A DNA stretch of 14,154 nucleotides from an uncultured Eubacteriaceae bacterium (GTDB lineage: Bacteria > Bacillota > Clostridia > Eubacteriales > UBA1433), in assembly GCA_937880125.1 (NCBI GenBank), contig CALFLU010000071.1, positions 1 through 14,154 of the forward strand, written 5' to 3'. Below the pieces are notes generated by a model, which saw only the letters and a list, made by a program, of their open reading frames with translations, was not told the origin of the DNA and did no database searches. A program made the translations under genes and the position numbers. Every line of letters begins with the position of its first letter. Position 1 is the first letter of the stretch. Positions 1 through 6,007 of the stretch are shown in pieces.

Positions 1-104
1 GATTTGTTTCGTCTCTTCTTCCGAATGCGATTGATAAATTGTTTTCGGAGAAAAAAATGAACACAATTTATCAATCGCATTCGGAAGAAGAGACGAAACA
101 AATC
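1..104. repeat. Long near-perfect inverted repeat at the window edge
   Basis: Bases 1-42 are the exact reverse complement of 63-104. After one mismatch (43/62), bases 44-46 pair with 59-61, leaving a loop of about 12 bases (47-58). The right arm is the beginning of tsaE coding sequence and encodes a normal-looking TsaE N-terminus. The left arm lies upstream of the gene. The loop holds the GGAG ribosome binding site and the first two bases of the start codon. A 42-bp perfect arm that copies coding sequence is more like a fold-back (inverted chimera) artefact at a contig end than a natural terminator, but a real hairpin cannot be excluded from this window. Confidence 0.9.
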
Positions 105-491
105 GGATTAAAAATTGCCGAGACGCTGAAAGAAGGCGACATTTTAGCGTTGTTTGGCCAGTTGGGAGCCGGAAAAACAGCGTTGGTAAAAGGCATCGCG
201 CAGCAATTAAAAATAGAGGAAGATGTAACCAGCCCTACTTTTACAATCATCAATGAATACAGCGGAAAGCAGACGCTATATCATATGGATTTATATCGCG
301 TTGAGGACGAAGCAGAGCTTTTTCAAACGGGATTTGAAGAATATTTGGGCAAAGAGGGGATTGTGGTGATAGAATGGCCGCAGATATCGTTGCCGTTGTT
401 GGAAAATTATTCTTATCAAAAAATAGAAATTACGATTATTGATGAGTATACACGGGAGATAAAAATTACGACGGAAGAGAGTGCAAAATGA
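57..491 (+). CDS. tsaE: tRNA t6A biosynthesis ATPase TsaE
   Basis: This is a small P-loop ATPase that drives turnover of the TsaB-TsaD complex, which makes N6-threonylcarbamoyladenosine at position 37 of ANN-decoding tRNAs in the cytoplasm. The 144-residue protein has the family N-terminus (EET.QIG at about residues 11-17), a Walker A motif GQLGAGKT (34-41), the SPTF segment (59-62), HMDLYR (76-81) and a Walker B-like VVIEWP (103-108). The length is normal. The ATG at 57 is chosen because GGAG at 47-50 sits six bases upstream; a TTG at 39 in the same frame would add six residues but lies inside the inverted repeat. The gene overlaps tsaB by four bases (ATGA), which implies translational coupling. 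True upstream sequence and promoter are not visible. Confidence 0.93.
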   Translation: MNTIYQSHSEEETKQIGLKIAETLKEGDILALFGQLGAGKTALVKGIAQQLKIEEDVTSPTFTIINEYSGKQTLYHMDLYRVEDEAELFQTGFEEYLGKEGIVVIEWPQISLPLLENYSYQKIEITIIDEYTREIKITTEESAK

Positions 492-1192
492 AAATACTGG
501 CAATTGACGCTTCAACCATAGCGGCTTCGGCAGCGATAATGGACGAAGATAAACTGCACGGCGAAATATTTACGGATTATAAACTCAAGCATTCCGAAAA
601 ATTGCTGGTGATGGTGGATTCTTTGTTGAAGAATCTGAGAATGGACATTGGTGAGATCGATGCTTTTGCCGTGTGCAACGGCCCGGGTTCTTTTACGGGG
701 TTGCGCATTGCCCTTGCGACGGCAAAGGGCTTTGCCATTGCGCAAAAAAAGCCGATTGTCACGGTATCTACACTGGACTGCCTGGCACACAGTGTGTACT
801 GCTATGATCAATTTATCTGTCCGATATTGGATGCACAGCGCCACCAGGTGTATTCGGCACTATATAAACGTGAGAAAGAAAATCTCATAAAAATTCTCGA
901 AGAAGGCGCCTATGACATTGACGCATGGGCACAGGAGTTGAAAAAAACGGCAGGCAGCAGCAAAATTCTGTTTTTGGGCGATGCAACCCTGCGTTATTTT
1001 GAACACTTCTCGCAAGCACTGCCCGAAGAGGCACGATTGGCTATGGCAAGCATTCGCATGCCGAGGGCTTGCTATGCGGCGAGCATAGCGCTTGAAAAAA
1101 TCAAGACCGGCGAAGTGCAAGATGCCTTTACGGCGATGCCAAATTATATTCGACTGCCGCAGGCGGAAGAAAACATAAAGACAAAGGATTAA
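488..1192 (+). CDS. tsaB: tRNA threonylcarbamoyladenosine biosynthesis protein TsaB
   Basis: TsaB is the catalytically inactive ASKHA-fold partner that dimerises with TsaD and recruits TsaE in t6A synthesis. The 234-residue product begins MKILAIDAST, the phosphate-1-like loop of the family. It carries the signature NGPGSFTGLRI at about residues 64-74 and the conserved DAQRHQVY at 115-122, where most homologues have DAR..EVY. The length fits typical TsaB (about 220-240). The start overlaps the tsaE stop by four bases, and rimI follows after a 14-base gap. The cluster tsaE-tsaB-rimI-tsaD is widespread in Bacillota, which supports the call. Confidence 0.93.
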   Translation: MKILAIDASTIAASAAIMDEDKLHGEIFTDYKLKHSEKLLVMVDSLLKNLRMDIGEIDAFAVCNGPGSFTGLRIALATAKGFAIAQKKPIVTVSTLDCLAHSVYCYDQFICPILDAQRHQVYSALYKREKENLIKILEEGAYDIDAWAQELKKTAGSSKILFLGDATLRYFEHFSQALPEEARLAMASIRMPRACYAASIALEKIKTGEVQDAFTAMPNYIRLPQAEENIKTKD

Positions 1193-1206
1193 AAAAACGA
1201 AGAGCG

Positions 1207-1647
1207 ATGGAAGCAACATTTCGCAAAATGACGCGCGGCGACGTGGATGAAGTATACGAAATTGAGTTGGAGAATTTTTCTTATCCTTGGGCAAAACAAG
1301 CCTTTGAAGAAGAATGCCAAAACAAACTTGCACATTATATTGTGGCAACGGTGGGTCGCGATGTTGTTGCCTATGGTGGCATGTGGTTTGTGCTTGATGA
1401 AGCAAATGTGACCAATATTGCCGTCAAAAAAAGCCACCAGTCTCAAAAGATAGGGCAAAGACTCATAGAAGAGATGATTGAGACGGCAAAAAAAAGAAAG
1501 GTCAAATACATGTATTTAGAAGTGCGGCAAAGCAACGAAAAAGCCATATATCTCTATAAAAAACTTGGATTTATTCACTATGGCGTGCGGCAGGCATATT
1601 ATCCCGACAACAACGAAAATGCATTGTTGATGATGAGGTTATTGTAA
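1207..1647 (+). CDS. rimI: GNAT acetyltransferase, RimI-like
   Basis: This is a GCN5-related N-acetyltransferase of the RimI type. RimI of E. coli acetylates the N-terminal alanine of ribosomal protein S18 using acetyl-CoA; substrates in Bacillota are less certain. In the 146-residue protein the core motif A reads VTNIAVKKSHQSQKIGQRL (about 68-86), with Q..IG as the CoA pyrophosphate loop (usually Q/R..G.G/A). Motif B follows as LEVRQSNEKAIYLYKKLGF (104-122), and a YYPDN.ENAL segment (131-140) matches the C-terminal signature. It sits 14 bases after tsaB with only a weak GAAGAG upstream, and its stop abuts the next start codon directly. Family assignment is strong; substrate is inferred from operon position. 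Confidence 0.88.
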   Translation: MEATFRKMTRGDVDEVYEIELENFSYPWAKQAFEEECQNKLAHYIVATVGRDVVAYGGMWFVLDEANVTNIAVKKSHQSQKIGQRLIEEMIETAKKRKVKYMYLEVRQSNEKAIYLYKKLGFIHYGVRQAYYPDNNENALLMMRLL

Positions 1648-2847
1648 ATGAATAAAAGAAAAATCGGTTCGATGGTCCTTATTATATTGTTAACTATGGC
1701 GGTGTTTATGCCCGCAGTGTTGGCTGCGTCTTCTCAAACGGAACCAAAGGGCATTGTTATCGGCGCAGAACAGACGATTGCCTCCGACTATGTGGGCATC
1801 TATGACGGTGTGGAAATAGGCGGAAGGCTTGACGGTAACTTAATTGCCGCATCACAGGGTGCTGCGCGTATAGACGGCACCATTGAAGGAACGATTCTAT
1901 TGGCAACCGGGGAGGCAAAAATTACCGGCACGGCGAAAAAAGATTTGTTGCTGCTTTCACTTATTGCCACGCTTGATGGAGCCATGGTGGAAGATGATGC
2001 GTCGATTTTCACGGCAACTTCGCTGAATGCAAGCAAAGAAACGCAATTTTTGGGAGATGCATATATTTTTTCTTCGGGTATGGCTGTCATAAGCGGCAGT
2101 GTCGGCGGAGAGTTGTTTGTCATGGCACGAAGCGTAGTGTTGGACGGTGCGGTGGCGGGAAATGTAAAAATTTATTCGGAAGATATTCAAATCGGGGCAA
2201 ATGCAGTCATAGCGGGGGACGTGACCTATTATTCCACGCTCAACGCACGCGTTGACAGTGGTGCAACCGTTGGCGGCACGGTGGAACAGCGCCCGCCTGT
2301 GGCCATACCTTTCGCGCAAAAATCCAGCTCGGCGGTTTTGCATTTGTCAACCGTCTTGGCTCAAATATTGTTCCTGGCTTTTTTGGCCTGGGTTATCATG
2401 CGTGCGTGGCCGAGCCTTTTGCCGCGCAGTGCAACAGTCATTAAACAAAAGCCTTTTGTGACTTTTTTCATCGGCATCGGCACGATTCTTCTTTTATTTA
2501 TAATCTCTTTAATACTGACACTGACGGTGGTGATGCTGGTTCCGGGGCTGTTTTTTATGGGTATATTTTTTCTCGGTTTATTGTTGTCGATTTTGCCGAC
2601 GGCATATTTGCTTTCAGCGATGTATGGCGCAAAGGGAGCCATGTTGGGAACGGAAAAGAAACGGATTTTTGTGCCGATGGTTTTTGGCATTGCACTGCTG
2701 GAGCTTTTGTCTGGCGCGCCCTATATCGGCTTTGGTGTGTCTATGCTGATAACCGGGTGGGGTATGGGCAGTTTTGTTGTGCTGTTCCTCGAAAAAATGA
2801 GATCATCTCGCAAGCAAAGGGGGAATACCATCGATGAAGCCCGTTAG
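1648..2847 (+). CDS. Bactofilin-like beta-helix protein with signal peptide and C-terminal membrane domain
   Basis: This 399-residue protein has no enzymatic motif that I recognise. Residues 1-27 form a signal peptide (basic MNKRK, hydrophobic core, LAA|SS). Residues of about 35-215 are repetitive, with short Gly/Asp/Ala/Val strands such as DGNL, IDGTIEG, ISGSVGG and LDGAVAGN at regular intervals. This is the pattern of the bactofilin/polymer-forming (DUF583-type) right-handed beta-helix. Residues of about 229-252, 269-299, 300-326 and 341-381 are hydrophobic and should give four or five membrane helices. The C-terminus is basic (KMRSSRKQR). The predicted topology is an exported helix anchored in the membrane, unlike classical cytoplasmic bactofilins. 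The start directly follows the rimI stop, and the 3' end overlaps tsaD by 14 bases, so it is embedded in the t6A operon. The role is unknown; a cell-envelope scaffold is only a guess. Confidence 0.85.
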   Translation: MNKRKIGSMVLIILLTMAVFMPAVLAASSQTEPKGIVIGAEQTIASDYVGIYDGVEIGGRLDGNLIAASQGAARIDGTIEGTILLATGEAKITGTAKKDLLLLSLIATLDGAMVEDDASIFTATSLNASKETQFLGDAYIFSSGMAVISGSVGGELFVMARSVVLDGAVAGNVKIYSEDIQIGANAVIAGDVTYYSTLNARVDSGATVGGTVEQRPPVAIPFAQKSSSAVLHLSTVLAQILFLAFLAWVIMRAWPSLLPRSATVIKQKPFVTFFIGIGTILLLFIISLILTLTVVMLVPGLFFMGIFFLGLLLSILPTAYLLSAMYGAKGAMLGTEKKRIFVPMVFGIALLELLSGAPYIGFGVSMLITGWGMGSFVVLFLEKMRSSRKQRGNTIDEAR

Positions 2848-3844
2848 GATATTGGGGATTGAAACCTCCTGTGACGAAACATCGGTGGCCATTGTTGAAA
2901 ACGGACGCAAAATATTGTCCGAAAAAATTTCTTCACAAATCGAAATTCACAAAAAATACGGTGGCGTGGTACCCGAAATTGCCTCTCGCAACCATCTGCA
3001 CCTGTTGCCCTTTGTGACGCAGGCGGTGTTGGAAGATAAAAAAATGAGCATGGACGACATTGACGCCGTGGCGGTGACCTATGGACCCGGATTGGTGGGC
3101 GCATTGCTGGTGGGGCTCTCCTACGCCAAGGCACTGGCCTATGCGGCAAATAAACCGCTGATTGGCGTGCACCATATCAAAGGGCATATTGCCGCCAATT
3201 ATTTGCGGTTTGCGGAGTTGAAACCGCCGTTTTTGTCCTTGGTGGTCTCAGGGGGGCACACGAGTATTCTTTTCGTAAAAGAGTATTGCGATATCGTTGC
3301 TTTGGGCAAAACCATTGACGATGCAGCGGGGGAGGCCTATGACAAAGTGGCCCGAACACTGGGTTATGCCTATCCTGGTGGGCCGATGATTGACAAATAT
3401 GCCCGTGAAGGCAAAAAAAATGCCATTGACTTTCCGCGCATTATGTTGTCGGAGGCAAGTCTTGATTTTAGTTTCAGCGGGCTGAAATCTGCCGTTTTAA
3501 ACTATATCAATTCTATGAAAATGAAAAATGAAGAGATATGTCCGTCGGATGTGAGTGCTTCGTTTCAGGAGGCGCTCATTGACGTGCTGTGTGCAAAGGT
3601 TGATTTGGCGGCACAAAAGACGGGTCAAAAAACAATCGCCCTTTCGGGCGGGGTAGCATCCAACAGTCGTCTGCGTGAGCGCATGGCAGAAATGGCACAG
3701 AAAAAAGGATATACGTTGTATATCCCCGAAGCTCGCTATTGCACGGACAATGCTGCGATGATTGCCGCACATGCATATTATGAATACCTTGAAGGAAATT
3801 GCAGCGACATTTATTTGAATGCCGTGGCTTCTTTGCCGTTATAG
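2834..3844 (+). CDS. tsaD: tRNA N6-adenosine threonylcarbamoyltransferase TsaD
   Basis: TsaD transfers the threonylcarbamoyl group from threonylcarbamoyl-AMP to A37 of tRNA, working with TsaB and TsaE. The 336-residue protein (normal length) starts with ILGIETSCDETSVAIV. Metal-binding histidines are in HIKGH (His114 and His118), and the third ligand is Asp305 in TDNAAMIA. Nucleotide-binding segments are SGGHTS (139-144), the AGEAYDK region (165-171), FSGLKSAV (214-221) and SGGVASNS (271-278). All expected residues are present. The ATG at 2834 has AAAGGGGG at 2816-2823 and lies inside the end of the preceding gene. The upstream gene for threonylcarbamoyl-AMP synthesis (tsaC) is not in this window. 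The gene ends only six bases from the convergent dehydrogenase gene, with no terminator hairpin visible between them. Confidence 0.96.
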   Translation: MKPVRILGIETSCDETSVAIVENGRKILSEKISSQIEIHKKYGGVVPEIASRNHLHLLPFVTQAVLEDKKMSMDDIDAVAVTYGPGLVGALLVGLSYAKALAYAANKPLIGVHHIKGHIAANYLRFAELKPPFLSLVVSGGHTSILFVKEYCDIVALGKTIDDAAGEAYDKVARTLGYAYPGGPMIDKYAREGKKNAIDFPRIMLSEASLDFSFSGLKSAVLNYINSMKMKNEEICPSDVSASFQEALIDVLCAKVDLAAQKTGQKTIALSGGVASNSRLRERMAEMAQKKGYTLYIPEARYCTDNAAMIAAHAYYEYLEGNCSDIYLNAVASLPL

Positions 3845-3850
3845 AGACAA

Positions 3851-4585
3851 TTAAATCAAAAATCCGCCATTGGGGCTAAAGACTTGTCCGGTGATGAAGT
3901 TGGCCTTTTCATCGGCTAAAAACAAAATGGCAGAGGCAATGTCTTCAGGGCTGCCCAGCCTGCACAGCGGTGTTTGATCGCATAGCGCATGGAGGGTCTG
4001 CTCGTCAAGAGAGCGATTCATTTCGGTGTCAATGACACCGGGTGCCACACAGTTGACTTGGATATTGGATGGACCCAGCTCCTTGGCCAAAGCCTTGGTC
4101 AGGCCGATAACCGCAGCTTTGGATGCGGAATAAGCCGCCTCGCAAGAAGCGCCGCAAATGCCCCAAATAGACGAAATGTTGATGATTTTGCCCCTTTGGT
4201 TGGCAATCATATCTCCTAAAACAGCTTGCGAACAATAATAGCAACCTTTTACGTTGTGGTCAAACAAGCTGTCCCAATCTTCTTCGGTTGTATCCGTGAA
4301 CAGCTTTTGCTGCGAGATGCCCGCATTGTTGACGAGGATATCGACGGAACCGAAAACATCTTTAATTTCTTTTATCATGCGCAATACGTCTTCTTTTTTG
4401 GATATATCCGCTTGCACCGCCATAACACGGTGCCCCTCTGCTTTGAGTGCGCACAGCAGCTCTTGGGCAGAGTCAACACTGCGAAAATAATTGATGACGA
4501 CACGGTAATTTTCTTTTGCAAAGGCAATGGCGGCGGCGCGGCCGATGCCGCGGGATGCGCCGGTAATCAATACGGTTTTATTCAT
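3851..4585 (-). CDS. Short-chain dehydrogenase/reductase, FabG-like
   Basis: This is a classical SDR of 244 residues, probably NADP(H)-dependent. It has the cofactor loop TGASRGIG (8-15), the NNAG stabilising motif (86-89), a catalytic Ser139 in INISS, Tyr152 and Lys156 (YSASK), and the APGVIDTEM segment (171-179). These features and the C-terminal GQVFSPNGG place it with 3-oxoacyl-ACP reductase FabG and its paralogues. The substrate cannot be fixed because no fatty-acid genes are nearby; other ketoreductase roles are possible. The start at 4585 is chosen because AAGGAG lies about six bases upstream and MNKTVLITGASRG is the usual N-terminus; a longer reading to 4645 adds 20 residues without family support. 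It is a single-gene unit, convergent with tsaD and divergent from the HUH transposase gene. Confidence 0.92.
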   Translation of the reverse strand: MNKTVLITGASRGIGRAAAIAFAKENYRVVINYFRSVDSAQELLCALKAEGHRVMAVQADISKKEDVLRMIKEIKDVFGSVDILVNNAGISQQKLFTDTTEEDWDSLFDHNVKGCYYCSQAVLGDMIANQRGKIINISSIWGICGASCEAAYSASKAAVIGLTKALAKELGPSNIQVNCVAPGVIDTEMNRSLDEQTLHALCDQTPLCRLGSPEDIASAILFLADEKANFITGQVFSPNGGFLI

Positions 4586-4611
4586 ATCGCTCCTTATTTG
4601 ACGAAAAAGGG

Positions 4612-4633
4612 TATTTGTTTGTGAAAACAAATA
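4612..4633. promoter_or_regulatory. Candidate operator: AT-rich perfect dyad upstream of the dehydrogenase gene
   Basis: Bases 4612-4620 (TATTTGTTT) are the exact reverse complement of 4625-4633 (AAACAAATA), separated by GTGA. The dyad lies 27 bases upstream of the dehydrogenase start. A T-run follows at 4634-4640 on the plus strand, but no gene on that strand ends nearby, so a terminator role is unlikely. The size and symmetry fit a repressor site. No regulator gene is adjacent, so its binding protein is unknown. Confidence 0.4.
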
Positions 4634-4639
4634 TTTTTT

Positions 4640-4666
4640 TGACAAAATTAACTGTCCCTATTGTCA
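4640..4666. repeat. Imperfect dyad overlapping the HUH-gene promoter, possible element end
   Basis: TGACAA at 4640-4645 and TTGTCA at 4661-4666 are exact reverse complements around a 15-base centre that contains ACTGTCCC (4651-4658). The right arm is also the -35 box of the promoter for the HUH transposase-like gene. REP-associated and IS200-type Y1 transposases act on short hairpin ends of this size, so this may be the left end or a target motif of that gene. This is inference; no matching right end is seen after 5485. Confidence 0.3.
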
Positions 4667-4689
4667 TAAATCCCATCATCTGTTATAAT
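4661..4689 (+). promoter_or_regulatory. Sigma-A type promoter for the HUH transposase-like gene
   Basis: TTGTCA at 4661-4666 and TATAAT at 4684-4689 are separated by exactly 17 bases, a near-consensus housekeeping promoter. Transcription would start near 4696, giving a leader of about 19 bases before the ATG at 4715. With no terminator before mcsA, this promoter could also drive mcsA-mcsB-clpC. Confidence 0.7.
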
Positions 4690-4714
4690 TCCTAATAGAA
4701 AGGAAATGAATAGC

Positions 4715-5485
4715 ATGGCAAGAAAGGCAAGAACTTACTCGGATTCGCTTATCTATCATACCATTGTTCAAAGCAATAACGAAGAAGCAATCTTTAAAAC
4801 CATGGAAGATAAACAGCGAATTGTAGATATTTTATATCAAAAGTCGGAAGATGACAATTATGAAGTGTTCGCCTATTGTATTTTAAACGACCATGCGCAT
4901 TTTTTGCTGCAAGAAGGCGCGCTCAGTATAGCAGAAATTATGAAACGGCTCACGGTGAGTTATGCGGCTTACTATAACCGCAAGCATACACGATACGGAC
5001 ATGTGTTTTATGGCAGGTATTTGAGCGAGACCGTTGAAGATAACGAACAATTGCTCGAGACGATGAAATATTTGTTGAAGCATCCGGCAAAAATTGTCGG
5101 AGAGCCTTGCATCTCTTCTTTGCACATACGCCCCATGGATGTCTACAGAGAATATTGCGAGATCATCGGCGAGTGCATGAAGACGGGCAATTTGAGCTAT
5201 GAGCGGTTTTTGCAGCTTCTCAGACAGCAGGCTCAAGTGATGGTTTTGGATTTAAACAAGCCTGAGCAAGAAAGGCAATATGCCGAATATCTCATGGAAA
5301 GATATTTATCTTCCATGGGCATTGCCTGTGAAGATTTGAAAGACAGAAACTACTATGAAATCAGAAATCAGATAGTATGGAAATTGAAAAAAAACACAAG
5401 CTTGTCGATACGAAAAATAGCGGAAGTGCTGGAGTTGAATCGCGGCACCGTTTATCGTATCATTTGTGATACATACGAAGAATAG
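4715..5485 (+). CDS. Y1 (HUH) transposase-like protein, RayT family, with C-terminal helix-turn-helix
   Basis: This 256-residue protein belongs to the IS200/REP-associated tyrosine (Y1) transposase superfamily, which cuts and joins single-stranded DNA. The HUH metal motif is HAH in NDHAHFLL (His60, His62). The block RYGHVFYGRYLSETVEDNEQLLETMKYLLKHPAK matches the family pattern GHVF.GRY...VE...YLLE..RYI..NP.RA and places the likely nucleophile at Tyr119. So the catalytic residues look intact. The C-terminal part (about 225-255, SIRKIAEVLELNRGTVYRI) is a helix-turn-helix, as in many larger Bacillota members. AGGA at 4701-4704 is one base from an ATG at 4706 but ten from the ATG at 4715, so 4715 is preferred. 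mcsA follows after 23 bases: the gene occupies the slot where ctsR is normally found. It may be a domesticated single-copy gene or a recent insertion. Confidence 0.87.
   Translation: MARKARTYSDSLIYHTIVQSNNEEAIFKTMEDKQRIVDILYQKSEDDNYEVFAYCILNDHAHFLLQEGALSIAEIMKRLTVSYAAYYNRKHTRYGHVFYGRYLSETVEDNEQLLETMKYLLKHPAKIVGEPCISSLHIRPMDVYREYCEIIGECMKTGNLSYERFLQLLRQQAQVMVLDLNKPEQERQYAEYLMERYLSSMGIACEDLKDRNYYEIRNQIVWKLKKNTSLSIRKIAEVLELNRGTVYRIICDTYEE
5435..5463 (+). promoter_or_regulatory. Weak candidate promoter for mcsA-mcsB-clpC
   Basis: TTGAAT (5435-5440) and TATCAT (5458-5463) are spaced by 17 bases inside the 3' end of the HUH gene, about 45 bases before the mcsA start. The match is only moderate and lies in coding sequence, so it could be chance. 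It would allow the stress operon to be transcribed independently of the upstream gene. Confidence 0.3.
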
Positions 5486-5508
5486 TAAAGAAAAGAGAGG
5501 GATGAAAA

Positions 5509-5994
5509 ATGATTTGTGTAAAGTGTAAGAAAAAACCGGCGCTGATGCAGCTGACGATCATAAAAAACGGCAAAAAAAGTGAATTGAATTTGTGCGAGGA
5601 TTGCGCAAAAGAAAGTGTTATCAACAGTTATATGTTTGAAAACCTGATCACTGCGCTGTTTCATATCGCCAATGAAGACGACACGGTTTTGGTCAAGGCG
5701 GACAACACCGCCAGATGCAGCCATTGCGGTTTGACCTATGGCGAGCTGAGCAGCTCGGGCAAAGCAGGCTGTGACGGCTGTTATGAAGAATTTGCATCGT
5801 TGTTTTCGCCGGTGGTCAAAAAAATCCACGGCAAAACGCAACACATGGGCAAAAGCATCAGCAGCCGAAAAGAAGAGATGCGCTCCAGACAAGAAATTGT
5901 GATTTTAAAGGAAAAACTGGAAGAAGCCGTTCAAAACGAAAATTATGAAAAGGCGGCGGAATACAGAGATTTAATTAAATCTTACAAGCAATAG
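5509..5994 (+). CDS. mcsA: Protein-arginine kinase activator McsA
   Basis: McsA is a zinc-binding cofactor that activates the arginine kinase McsB and couples it to ClpC. The 161-residue protein has four CxxC pairs (Cys3/6, 29/32, 70/73, 88/91), consistent with two zinc-binding modules. It ends in a UVR domain (about 131-159, LKEKLEEAVQNENYEKAAEYRDLIKS) like the one in ClpC. Length and domain order match the family. The ATG at 5509 has GAGAGGGA just upstream (5495-5502). mcsB begins 13 bases after its stop. In Bacillus the operon starts with ctsR, encoding the repressor McsA/McsB act on; no ctsR is present here. Confidence 0.93.
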   Translation: MICVKCKKKPALMQLTIIKNGKKSELNLCEDCAKESVINSYMFENLITALFHIANEDDTVLVKADNTARCSHCGLTYGELSSSGKAGCDGCYEEFASLFSPVVKKIHGKTQHMGKSISSRKEEMRSRQEIVILKEKLEEAVQNENYEKAAEYRDLIKSYKQ

Positions 5995-6007
5995 AGGTGA
6001 GAAGAGA

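Noticed and set aside
860..1405. 181-codon minus-strand open frame opposite tsaB/rimI
   Set aside because: It spans two real genes on the other strand and shows no domain or start signal.
4639..4644. TTGACA as the -35 box of the HUH-gene promoter
   Set aside because: It is 39 bases from the TATAAT at 4684. TTGTCA at 4661 has the correct 17-base spacing.
4586..4714. CtsR or CIRCE heat-shock operator before the clpC operon
   Set aside because: Only a TTTGAC half-site is present. There is no tandem heptamer and no TTAGCACTC/GAGTGCTAA pair.
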